A stretch of 48,173 bases of DNA, from NCBI GenBank assembly GCA_029260535.1, contig JAJDDA010000035.1, forward strand, positions 1-48,173, given 5' to 3'. Shown here piece by piece: positions 21,901-28,242 of this stretch (within the stretch, counting starts at the first letter, position 1; every line of letters begins with the position of its first letter). The notes beneath the pieces were generated by a model. It was given only the letters and a program-made list of their open reading frames with translations. It ran no database searches and had not been told where the DNA came from. Position numbers and translations under genes: made by a program. Source of the DNA: Phycisphaerales bacterium (GTDB taxonomy: Bacteria; Planctomycetota; Phycisphaerae; Phycisphaerales; UBA1924).

Positions 21901-22010
21901 TCATCGCCGCCTTCGGAACAGTGAACGAAGCGATCACGCTCAACCCGGATCCTCTGATTGATACGTCCGACCTCGGGATCCTCATCGGGGCATTCGGCGT
22001 GTGCCCGTAA
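18954..22010 (+). CDS. Secreted beta-propeller / diheme cytochrome c-like protein with dockerin-like C-terminus
   Basis: A 1018-residue exported protein. Signal peptide in residues 1-30. Residues about 70-560 form a YVTN-type beta-propeller (repeats such as LALNSDGNTLFAAN, ATITFSDDGATAFIV, IDIEFNAAGSVAFVA, RSLAYDADRDLLYVL). Two heme c sites follow at about 599-603 (CATCH) and 736-740 (CNACH), in a region resembling MauG/cytochrome c peroxidase-type domains. The C-terminus has a dockerin-like pair of calcium loops (DYNHDGRVDTADLGSLIAAFG and DTSDLGILIGAFG). ATG 18954 is preceded by AAGGAG at 18942-18947. It is transcribed from a sigma-54 promoter. A role in extracellular or periplasmic electron transfer or oxidation is inferred, not shown. 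Confidence 0.85.
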   Translation: MQSTRPQTTRWIAAGIMTAGITVAAGQAESISVPIETHQSEITQRFDTTAPGHPAMLESASANRGAVVFDPDAPPNSFLEKNWYVNFESPPIDALALNSDGNTLFAANTPNGTLAIFDVSGNPMQQVGEIPTGIEPVSVGIQPGTNDRIVWVLNFVSDTAAVVDTLTGKVVDIIRVGDEPATITFSDDGATAFIVTQGPPVFDNGEEIRQKSGVVAVSTTTRQIVGKVILDMNTPRRSVIVPGQNKLVVAALRSGNNTTVVGEPFLFDTSDNGLVFFPNLVNASNFSLTQPLFSDPSLSPWPDISPVPGATFVARIVKDRGVTVNNVWHDIIEVLNGSTGGDNPSLQVLSSYIAEFPTVLNPFEALTKTITDAKDTVDNDIAVIDISNPASMFVDSMDGDIGTALTGLALRPAGDAGVEVMVTNFEPFNTTRHEPTLNGNFAAHEVVRVTGLGSGAVAQPFDLHAGIPNFGDVSQFNQQAWDNALSNPIDIEFNAAGSVAFVAALGSSRIGAVDPDTGGVFDVIDVPAGPRSLAYDADRDLLYVLSRTDMGIQRLDVSTPSLMTARGNLPLFNPEPDDIREGRGFMHSSLLSNNGGFACATCHLDATYDALAWDLGNPDKLENETKPFITADLLGNPCLEGGGENHPLKGPMVTLSLQGLKNHTELHWRGDRLEFQSFKGAFSGLQGGEEPTDEGMDTYTAFIDSIAYPPNPFRNPDNTFIDPVAATGLNVYMNSCNACHQITHDGALQVECEPNDVAFNLNGGLFAQVQLVPQLRGLYKKFDTDLYGGFGLLHDGREEREANDHPLDTFLQTFFQGIINNGLDDDLIAFVQGFQSNAMPIVGFQTVAAGPAANEVFASPSFEQDIDLMIQQHDLFPSRCDVIAKGTVNGVQRGYFLWSTDTVSPTFRSDAGTTLLLTELLAGIASGDSLVFTAVPPGSGRRMGVDQDDDCVSDLLDPDPQNPMLNADYNHDGRVDTADLGSLIAAFGTVNEAITLNPDPLIDTSDLGILIGAFGVCP

Positions 22011-22095
22011 TCCCCACAGCAAAGGTGACGGGATGACGAGGGGCGATCCTGCCAATCGCCGCTCCTCATCTCTAGTACATTCGTTCCTCTCGAAG

Positions 22096-22126
22096 ACAAA
22101 GCCCGGCTCACGCAGCCGGGCTTTGT
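22096..22126. terminator. Perfect hairpin, probable terminator of the propeller/cytochrome gene
   Basis: ACAAAGCCCGGCT (22096-22108) and AGCCGGGCTTTGT (22114-22126) form a perfect 13-bp stem around a 5-base loop, 86 bases after the stop codon. The T-run is short on either strand, but the symmetric A/T flanks allow termination in both directions. Confidence 0.75.
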
Positions 22127-22398
22127 CATGCGCCATCCCAGCCCCCAATGCCCAGCGCAGCGATTGCGCTTGCCGCAACAGGGCCGATCATTATCGGTCC
22201 TCAACCGAGTTCATCGCGCACAGCCTCCGACATTGGTTGTGCCAACGGGTCGGCGGTCGATCAGGTGGGGCCGACCGGCGTGTCGCCGGCGGGATCGGCA
22301 AGTCGCCGGAAGGCTCGGCATCCACTTCAGTGGACCGAAGCAAAGCGTTGTTCAAGTGGTCTGAGTCAGACCCTTACGGAAGTCTGGAGCGTGGCGAA
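22127..22398. other. Intergenic stretch without a supported gene
   Basis: The reading frame of the following cobalamin-domain gene stays open through this stretch and even through the hairpin at 22096-22126, but the sequence has no family similarity I can see and no start with a ribosome binding site. I found no riboswitch-like B12 box or other clear element. Confidence 0.4.
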
Positions 22399-23100
22399 GT
22401 GAGCCAGGAAATACTGATCGAACGGTTCTTTGATGCATTGGTGGCGGGTGACCGCGCCGCAGCAAGAGAGATTGTCAACGACACCATCCGGGATCGCATC
22501 CCGGTCGAGCGACTCGTCCTCGACCTCTACTGGCCCACCTACCAGCAGGTCGAAAAACTCCACCGCAGCGACCAGCTCTCGGCGCTCGCGCACCACCTCG
22601 CCACAAGATTGCTGCGCACCTTTGTTGATCAGGCGGCGCTGCGCTTCGAGCGCACCGCGCCGGTCAACCGCACGATCTTCGCTGTCTGCGGTCCCACCGA
22701 CCCCGACGAACTCGCCGCGCAGATGGCCGTCGACCTCCTCGAAGGCGCCGGCTTCAACATCACCTTCGCCGGCGGCGGCATCGCCAAGGACGAGATCGTC
22801 GCCCACGTGCAGATCGCCCAGCCCGACGCGCTGCTCATCTTCGCCTCAGCGCCAAGCGATCTCCCCGACATCCGGAGCATCATCGACGGCTTCTCCGACA
22901 ACAACGCCTGCGTCGACATGCAGGTCATCGTCGGTGGCGGCGTCTTCGCACGTGCGGAGGGCCTCGCCGAAGAGATCGGCGCCGACCTCTGGGCCGACTC
23001 CCCCGGCGAGCTCGTTCAAACGATGCTCGAAGAGCCCCGCAGGAAGGCCAACCCCGCCCAGCGCACCGTTGGCCGCAACAAGCGAACACGCGCCGCGTAA
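22399..23100 (+). CDS. Cobalamin (B12)-binding domain protein
   Basis: A 233-residue protein with an N-terminal four-helix B12-binding-2-like cap (about 1-90, ILIERFFDALVAGDR...PTYQQVEKLHRSDQ) and a C-terminal Rossmann-like B12-binding domain (about 95-215: IFAVCGPTDPDELAAQM, GAGFNITFAGGGIAKDEIVA, DALLIFASAPSDL, VIVGGGVF). The usual DxHxxG cobalt-ligating motif is not visible: FAGGGIAKDE replaces it, so it may bind cobalamin base-on, bind another ligand, or be a light/redox regulator relative. There is no DNA-binding domain in this frame. GTG at 22399 was chosen for GGAG at 22386-22389. Confidence 0.75.
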   Translation: MSQEILIERFFDALVAGDRAAAREIVNDTIRDRIPVERLVLDLYWPTYQQVEKLHRSDQLSALAHHLATRLLRTFVDQAALRFERTAPVNRTIFAVCGPTDPDELAAQMAVDLLEGAGFNITFAGGGIAKDEIVAHVQIAQPDALLIFASAPSDLPDIRSIIDGFSDNNACVDMQVIVGGGVFARAEGLAEEIGADLWADSPGELVQTMLEEPRRKANPAQRTVGRNKRTRAA

Positions 23101-23131
23101 CAACGCGACCACATCTCGCCAGATCCAGCAT

Positions 23132-23165
23132 CAACCCTCGGCAACATTGCCGGGGGTTGTTTTTA
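23132..23165 (+). terminator. Rho-independent terminator after the cobalamin-domain gene
   Basis: CAACCCTCGGCAA and TGCCGGGGGTTG form a long stem around a 3-base loop, followed by TTTTT. It starts about 30 bases after the stop codon at 23100. Confidence 0.85.
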
Positions 23166-23315
23166 ATGTGTATTCCTGGATGCTCCGAAGGCTGTGCCCG
23201 CCGTGCGATCTAGATTCACGGCTGTTTATCGGCATGGAACACAGGGTTTGACCGCCCCCTTCGATCCGTCGATACACCAGTTGCGATCGAACCCCCTGTT
23301 CATGAGGAATCCGCA

Positions 23316-23456
23316 ATGCGCATGGACATCAGTTCAACCCTCGCCCTGACCGGCCCCGAGACCGCAACGCTGGTCTTCGTGGGACTCTGCGCGATCTTCG
23401 TGTTCTATCTGAAGATCAAGGGGAACCTGCCATCGGACCCGGGCGGGAGCATCTAG
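23316..23456 (+). CDS. 46-residue single-span membrane peptide
   Basis: A small ORF: MRMDISSTLALTGPETATLV, then a hydrophobic core FVGLCAIFVFYLKIK and a short hydrophilic end. One membrane helix (about residues 17-32), positively charged just after it. GAGGA at 23304-23308 lies at good spacing before the ATG. No family recognised. It lies on its own between a terminator and a convergent VOC gene. The ribosome binding site and the clean hydrophobic segment are the support; conservation would be needed to be sure. Confidence 0.5.
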   Translation: MRMDISSTLALTGPETATLVFVGLCAIFVFYLKIKGNLPSDPGGSI

Positions 23457-23466
23457 CAGAAGACGG

Positions 23467-23835
23467 TCAGCTCGATGCTGGTGGAGGCTGAATAAAATCG
23501 ATCAGGTTCCCGTACAGATCTTTGAATACCGCGACGATGCCGTACGGCTCATCCCTGGGTGGCCCAACGAATTCCACGCCCACCGCTCGGTAGGCTTCGT
23601 AGTCGCGATAAAAATCATCGGTGTATAAAAAGATAAAAACGCGACCTCCGGTCTGACTGCCAACGCTCGCCTGCTGCTCGGGCGTAACCGCGCGAGCAAG
23701 CAAAAACCCGGCGCCGTCCGAACCGCTAGGCCTGACACGAACCCACCGCTTGCCACCGCCAAGATCGGTGTCTTCAAGAAGATCAAAGCCGAGCTTCCCG
23801 ACGTAGAACTCGATCGCGTCGTCATAGTCGAGCAC
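23467..23835 (-). CDS. VOC-superfamily (glyoxalase/bleomycin-resistance-like) protein, start uncertain
   Basis: About 122 residues of a vicinal-oxygen-chelate fold: DDAIEFYVGKLGFDLLEDTD, then YRAVGVEFVGPP and the conserved C-terminal strand AVFKDLYGNLIDFIQP. The first beta strand of the fold appears to lie upstream of the annotated GTG, since the in-frame codons to about 23890 read NISQHIAQIALTVLD, which is typical for a VOC N-terminus. No ATG, GTG or TTG occurs there before an in-frame stop. The gene therefore either uses a rare start (CTG or ATC) or has lost its first codons at the junction with the accessory region. Substrate unknown. Confidence 0.7.
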   Translation of the reverse strand: MLDYDDAIEFYVGKLGFDLLEDTDLGGGKRWVRVRPSGSDGAGFLLARAVTPEQQASVGSQTGGRVFIFLYTDDFYRDYEAYRAVGVEFVGPPRDEPYGIVAVFKDLYGNLIDFIQPPPASS

Positions 23836-23956
23836 AGTCAGTGCGATTTGTGCGATGTGCTGTGAGATGTTGCTCTCCAGAAACAGTGTTCTTCATTCAT
23901 GGTGCGATTACTCATTTTTATGTAATGGTCACCATTCATGGGCAATTCATTCCTGT

Positions 23957-24538
23957 TTAACACCCTCCCGATCGACCACCGCCACACCCAATACCGCGAG
24001 GCCGTGGCAACTTTCGACAACCGACGAAGCAGTCTTTGTAGATACACAAAAATGATTCGATCTGGTCCGGCTTAAGTTGTTGCATCGACGATGGCAGGTC
24101 TTTGACACGGATACGGTTTTCGGAGAAGCCGAGATTCCTTGCGCCGGTTCTTGCCCCTGCGTGTAGGTAAACTTCTTTTGGAGGAACACGGAGGTATTCG
24201 CCAATCCTCTGGGCGATGTCGTAAACGGCTAACTCGCCGATACCGTCAATGCGCAATCTGTTGATGAGCGAATGCAGCGACTTGAAATCGCGACAAGAAT
24301 GAATTGCTTTTCGATGGCGTTGGAGTTTGCGCTCGAATTTTCTGAGCGTAGGCCTGCCGATTCGGCGCTGATGATTCTCGATATTCCCCTCGGCAGTCTC
24401 GGATCTCGCGGCTACCTGAATAGCTGTTGCCAGATCCGGCATTTTACGGAATCGGTTGGAGTCTTCCATGCAACGAGTCGTCCAGTGGTCACGAAAATGC
24501 TTGACCTGACGACGCAGTTCCCTGGTTGAAATATCCAT
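23957..24538 (-). CDS. Hypothetical protein with helix-hairpin-helix-like segment
   Basis: A 193-residue basic protein. Residues about 90-150 read SLINRLRIDGIGELAVYDIAQRIGEYL, then VPPKEVYLHAGARTGA, which I have seen in small uncharacterised proteins of mobile DNA; the GIGELAVYDIA stretch resembles a helix-hairpin-helix nucleic-acid-binding turn. ATG at 24538 has GGAG six bases upstream; an in-frame TTG at 24553 is less likely. The C-terminal 15 residues are glycine- and arginine-rich and may be an artefact of a lost original stop. It is the first gene inside the lower-GC accessory region. Confidence 0.6.
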   Translation of the reverse strand: MDISTRELRRQVKHFRDHWTTRCMEDSNRFRKMPDLATAIQVAARSETAEGNIENHQRRIGRPTLRKFERKLQRHRKAIHSCRDFKSLHSLINRLRIDGIGELAVYDIAQRIGEYLRVPPKEVYLHAGARTGARNLGFSENRIRVKDLPSSMQQLKPDQIESFLCIYKDCFVGCRKLPRPRGIGCGGGRSGGC

Positions 24539-24579
24539 CGCAGACTCCGTCAAACCTTGTGAGGAGTTGTAGAAATAAA

Positions 24580-24601
24580 TGGAGCCGGGGGGAATCGAAC
24601 C
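24580..24601 (-). repeat. tRNA/tmRNA 3'-end fragment, putative attachment-site relic
   Basis: Read on the minus strand this is GGTTCGATTCCCCC followed by CGGCTCCA, i.e. a T-loop and acceptor 3' half as found at the end of a tRNA or tmRNA. The upstream sequence does not fold into the rest of a tRNA and no tmRNA 5' end is seen, so only the 3' end is present. Such duplicated tails are left by integrative elements that insert in tRNA or tmRNA genes. Confidence 0.55.
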
Positions 24602-24669
24602 TCGCTAAAATCAATAACACAGGCCAGCCAGATCAGTGTAACGCACAAATACACGCACAAGTACTTCAG

Positions 24670-24765
24670 CGTGAGTTGGCAGATATTGTCGCCGCATGGC
24701 ATTGCCTTAATCGAAAAACTCAGGTGCAAATTCTAGATCTCATCGTCCTTGCCAAGCCAACTTGA
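24670..24765 (+). pseudogene. Possible C-terminal remnant of a tyrosine recombinase
   Basis: The frame reads RELADIVAAWHCLNRKTQ then VQILDLIV before a stop. This resembles the C-terminal tail of planctomycete integrases (pattern LAxxVxAWxxLPxxxxxxILxxV). No catalytic R-H-R-Y residues are present, since the rest of the gene is missing. Its place between two tRNA-tail fragments fits a decayed integration end. The match is from memory of the family and is short. Confidence 0.35.
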
Positions 24766-24780
24766 TGCCGACCAATTACG

Positions 24781-24941
24781 GAGAGGACGGGATTCTCCAC
24801 GCTTTGAATCCGGATCCTCGCTGAGAGCCTGCAAATCTCCCAACCAATTGAATTACCCTTGCTTACGATTCCGGATTGTTGCCGATCTTTGCCGATTCTT
24901 GCCGATCCGGAGGCGCGCCGCTGGAACTCATTTGGGAACTC
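24781..24941 (+). repeat. Direct repeat A: attachment-site-like element
   Basis: A copy of a roughly 150-bp sequence that recurs in the same orientation at 39124-39275. The first 16 bases (GAGAGGACGGGATTCT) look like the minus-strand 3' end of a tRNA-Ser. Near the end are three exact-register 10-bp tandem repeats, TTGCCGATCT, TTGCCGATTC and TTGCCGATCC (24879-24908), reminiscent of arm-type sites. The last 66 bases differ from copy B at about eight positions by my count. No coding potential. Confidence 0.7.
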
Positions 24942-25151
24942 AACCGGCGCAGATTGCAAATCACGGGGTAACTCTGCGATCACTTATGCCAGAGAATCTC
25001 GCCATCCCCCCGCTGATCTTCATTCATCTGATGCCCAAAACCACCAGCCTGGGACTGGACCGGGTTAAGAGGGGCAGGCCAAGGCGATCCGCGGCTTGCC
25101 TATCCGGTCATCCGGGCCTCGGAACACCGCCTACAAGCCGCCTAGGGCAGG
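24942..25151. other. Non-coding stretch between repeat A and repeat unit 1
   Basis: No gene with a family match. The open frame crossing it is the same frame that runs through repeat A and has no ribosome binding site. I see no further element here. Confidence 0.4.
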
Positions 25152-25300
25152 GCACAAACTCCTAGCCCACCCCAGAGAGGGTGATGGGAGTAAAGAGCAA
25201 CTGACTGAGACGGCGACATCCGATTGAGAGTCGTGAGTAACGGTGGGGATGCGAGCTACGCCGTGCTTCTTGCTATATATCGAGCTCGCCCGCTACTCCT
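25152..25300 (+). repeat. Dispersed repeat, unit 1 of 3
   Basis: Begins with GCACAAACTCCTAGCC (25152-25167) and ends with a block around 25263-25300 containing GCTCGCCCGCTACT. The same two blocks occur at 25430 and 28001 with the distance between them kept at 131-132 bases in all three. The sequence between the blocks is diverged. No complete gene fits it. Confidence 0.6.
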
Positions 25301-25429
25301 GCTACTATACCGTGACTTACAGGCAGATAGGGAGATGATGAGCCCAAAATCAAGGTGCAACGGCGATACGTCCGGGGTGATCCTCGGCACCGAGTCTCTG
25401 AGCGTCGCCATGATGCCGTTTACGGCAGC

Positions 25430-25579
25430 GCACAAACTCTTGGCCAATCTGGACGGGAGTACTTTGAACTTATACAAGCTAATGAAGCAGTGATATGTGA
25501 TTCAAAAACCGTCATGCGAGGTAGGGCGGGATATTCTGCTGTTCTTCTTGCAATACTCATGGCTCGCCCGTTATCCTTG
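25430..25579 (+). repeat. Dispersed repeat, unit 2 of 3
   Basis: GCACAAACTCTTGGCC at 25430-25445 and GGCTCGCCCGTTATCC at 25561-25576, again 132 bases from block start to the GCTCGCCCG core. The unit ends 64 bases before the TIR/WD40 gene, so it may contain its promoter or mark a module boundary. The start of this unit is 278 bases from that of unit 1. Confidence 0.6.
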
Positions 25580-25589
25580 ACCAAGGATA
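25572..25589. promoter_or_regulatory. Inverted repeat upstream of the TIR/WD40 gene
   Basis: TATCCTT-GACC-AAGGATA, a perfect 7-bp inverted repeat with a 4-base centre, 54 bases before the ATG at 25643. A TTGACC inside it and an AT-rich TTGTATAGCT about 20 bases on could act as a weak promoter, so the repeat may be an operator. Evidence is only its symmetry and position. Confidence 0.35.
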
Positions 25590-25642
25590 TATCACAGTAT
25601 TTGTATAGCTAAAATGCAGAATGGTTTAGGTGTGCAAGATCA

Positions 25643-27592
25643 ATGACTAAAAAATGGAACAATCCATTCGATGTTCCTGATGTAGATAATCCTGATGGGC
25701 ATGATGTTAGGAGATTTGCGGCTACAGTAAATTATCTTAACGGAAGCAACATAGATCTTATCGGAAGAGATGTAGATCAAAACGCAGAGCAATGGGCAGC
25801 CAAATTAAGTGACGACCGCTCTTCCTCGATTGATGGCAGCTCATCTTCGATCGATGGCGATTGGCTGGGTCGTTGGAACTTTAATGGCGGGAATTGGGTA
25901 CCACCGTTTAGAGTGGAAATTCGGTCGATCAAAAATCGTGTTTTTATCCGATACGATGATCACCAAAAAGGTCGATTTCTAGCTGAATTTTCACGAGAAC
26001 AAGATTTGCTTCTTGGTCGAATTGAAAACATCGATAGCCGTATTGATTCGAATCCTTGTGTGATTCGTATTGTAAGTGCAGAACGCCTTGACGGGACCTG
26101 GGGCGGAAAAGGCAGGCTAGATTTCCGGAGGCAAATTGACAAGTGCAGCAAAGAATATGTGTGGCATGATGGCCGCACACAACTTGATGTAAAAGCCGAG
26201 TTGCTTGCAGTTCTTGATGATCATGTCGGCGTTATTCACGCAGTAAAAATCTCTCCGTCAGCCGATATGATTGCAACAGCCGGGGATGACGGAACAGTAC
26301 GTATTTACAATGATCTAGGAAGATTACTATTTAGTTATATAGGCCATCAAGGGCCAATTACTGGTTTATCCTGGTCTCCCACTAGCAGTGAAATTGTATC
26401 TGTATCTCAAGATAAAGCTATTAAAGTTTGGAACTTAACGACTAATGAACAATACGAACTTGGAACTCACGCCGATCATGTAACTAGTGTTAGCTGGATT
26501 CAAACAGGTCAATTTATTGCCACCGGAAGTCTAGATAAAACCGTGAGCATTTGGGATGCCACATCACGCACGTTATTCCGTTCTATTAATCTTAAAAAAA
26601 TTATTACGGATATTATGTGGCGACCAAACGCATACAATCTATTGATTGGGTGCAATGACGACACAATCTACGTGCTAAATAGACCTGATCAGCCGAACGC
26701 CATGAGCATCCAAAGGAATGTAGAAAAAGGAACATCTTCGGTTTCATGGTCCGCTGATGGAGCAATAATCGCGACTTCAGGATCTGGCCGCGCGGTACAA
26801 ATTTACGATTCTAGAGATGGCCGGAAGCAGAGGTTCATTAGTGCAATTACCGAGGGCTCCCTAGCTAGTGTGAACGTAGGGTGCATGAGTCTTTTTGCAA
26901 ACCATTATTATGGTCGCATGATAGCCGTGAAGTGTGGCCAAGCAACTTCTCTATGGGACATCAAGAACAAAAAAATGATTGCCCACCTCCGCTGTCCGAT
27001 CGGTGGGCCTTTGTATGAAGGTGCAGGTGGCCTAGATGTCCATCCGAATGGCGATATCCTTGCGGTTAGAGACGATCAGAGTAATCGCATATTGTTATTG
27101 CCTCTAAGACGCCTGATTGCAACGCCGTTACCTACCGCCGCACTGGCATCGCCCGAAGCAGATGCAAAAGATCAGTATTTATCGGATATATTTTTGTGCC
27201 ATGCTAGCGAAGACAAGAAGGATATAATTGAGCCATTGTTCGACCGGCTAGAGAAGGACGGAGTGTCGTGCTGGTATGATAACCGTGAAATAGCCGTGGG
27301 GGACAGCCTGAGCGATAAAACTAACGATGGAATAGAAAAATCAAAGTATGTACTAGCAGTTATCTCTATTAATTTCATAGGAAAGCGATACGCAAACAAA
27401 GAGCTCAATGACGCCCTGGACATTGAATCTATAAACGGAAATACAAAAGTATTAGCATTAATAGTTGACAAAAATAACAACAAAGAAGCAATACTAACTA
27501 AATATCCACATATTGCAGAGAAATATTACCTAACATGGTCTAGTGGATTAGATGCTATTGTTAAAAATATTAAAAATAGAATAAAAAAATAG
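25643..27592 (+). CDS. WD40 propeller protein with C-terminal TIR domain
   Basis: A 649-residue multidomain protein. Residues about 71-165 form a small beta-rich domain (GDWLGRWNFNGGNW, then DGTWGGKGRLDFR) that could bind a ligand. Residues about 185-490 are WD40-like repeats (AVKISPSADMIATAGDDGTVRIY; GLSWSPTSSEIVSVSQDKAIKVWN; SVSWIQTGQFIATGSLDKTVSIWD; SVSWSADGAIIATSG). Residues 513-649 are a TIR domain (YLSDIFLCHASEDKKDI, LEKDGVSCWYDNREIAVGDS, YVLAVISINFIG) with E587 in NKELNDAL at the place of the NADase glutamate. WD40 may sense, TIR may cleave NAD or make a signal; this is inference. Base composition is far more AT-rich than every neighbour, a sign of separate transfer. No partner gene lies adjacent on this strand. 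Confidence 0.88.
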   Translation: MTKKWNNPFDVPDVDNPDGHDVRRFAATVNYLNGSNIDLIGRDVDQNAEQWAAKLSDDRSSSIDGSSSSIDGDWLGRWNFNGGNWVPPFRVEIRSIKNRVFIRYDDHQKGRFLAEFSREQDLLLGRIENIDSRIDSNPCVIRIVSAERLDGTWGGKGRLDFRRQIDKCSKEYVWHDGRTQLDVKAELLAVLDDHVGVIHAVKISPSADMIATAGDDGTVRIYNDLGRLLFSYIGHQGPITGLSWSPTSSEIVSVSQDKAIKVWNLTTNEQYELGTHADHVTSVSWIQTGQFIATGSLDKTVSIWDATSRTLFRSINLKKIITDIMWRPNAYNLLIGCNDDTIYVLNRPDQPNAMSIQRNVEKGTSSVSWSADGAIIATSGSGRAVQIYDSRDGRKQRFISAITEGSLASVNVGCMSLFANHYYGRMIAVKCGQATSLWDIKNKKMIAHLRCPIGGPLYEGAGGLDVHPNGDILAVRDDQSNRILLLPLRRLIATPLPTAALASPEADAKDQYLSDIFLCHASEDKKDIIEPLFDRLEKDGVSCWYDNREIAVGDSLSDKTNDGIEKSKYVLAVISINFIGKRYANKELNDALDIESINGNTKVLALIVDKNNNKEAILTKYPHIAEKYYLTWSSGLDAIVKNIKNRIKK

Positions 27593-28000
27593 ATCTCAGC
27601 AAATGCACAAGGCAAATGTCGCCTACCACTTAGATTATGCCCGGACGCAATTCGCTGTAGATAGGCGGGAATGCGATGATCCGAACCCGCGGTGTTCCCA
27701 GCCTTCAGTCCGCGAAGAGGGGGTTATGTGAAGCAGTAGAGTGGCACAGATCTGCGGCGATGCATCGTATGCAGGCACCCATGCTTATAAAATTCGCTGC
27801 CGTACATTTACAGCCCGTGATACATTGGCACTAGCAGAGGTGGAACTGCGTGTATCTGTTCTAGAGGCCGTGATCTTAAGGCAGTAAAGAGATGTTGAAC
27901 CCAGAATTATGATGTGTCGGTTGTGTGCCCGAGGCGACCCATGGCTGGCTTTACAGTCATTCGTATTTCGGAATGCGGCCCACATACCGCCCTAGGATGT
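27593..28000. other. Intergenic stretch after the TIR/WD40 gene
   Basis: No gene supported. The part 27890-28000 is similar to the stretch 25321-25430 that precedes repeat unit 2 (GATGTTGAACCCAGAATTAT versus GATGATGAGCCCAAAATCA and a shared run up to the GCGCAAACTC block), so the repeat family extends upstream of the blocks I marked. Confidence 0.4.
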
Positions 28001-28149
28001 GCGCAAACTCCTGGCCACTACGATAGAGGTGCTTGGAATGGTTGAAGGCTGTGTAATGCGGTGCCATTTGATTGGAGCGAGTTGTCAACGGCGAGAGCGA
28101 GGTGCTTGCTGTTGTTTTTGCTACCCGATTGGCTCGTCCGCTACTACTG
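28001..28149 (+). repeat. Dispersed repeat, unit 3 of 3
   Basis: GCGCAAACTCCTGGCC at 28001-28016 and GGCTCGTCCGCTACTACT at 28131-28148, at the same spacing as in units 1 and 2. Units 2 and 3 flank the TIR/WD40 gene on both sides in the same orientation. The unit lies just beyond the 3' end of the TIR-SLOG gene, which comes from the other direction. Confidence 0.6.
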
Positions 28150-28242
28150 AGTATTTGGATAATACGGGATCAAGAACATCGGAGTCAGTCCGGATGGCCC
28201 GGAGAGGAAGACGAGCCTGATCGCTCTCCAGTCGGCCCTCGA

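Noticed and set aside
21958-22398. Upstream extension of the cobalamin-domain gene
   Set aside because: It would run over the end of the previous gene and through a perfect terminator hairpin; the GTG at 22399 has GGAG.
24580-24660. Complete tRNA on the minus strand
   Set aside because: Only the T-arm and acceptor 3' half fit; no anticodon or D arm can be folded from the upstream bases.
25152-28149. Repeat units 1-3 considered as integron attC sites
   Set aside because: They lack the RYYYAAC/GTTRRRY ends and the extended palindrome, so only the cassette-like arrangement is reported.
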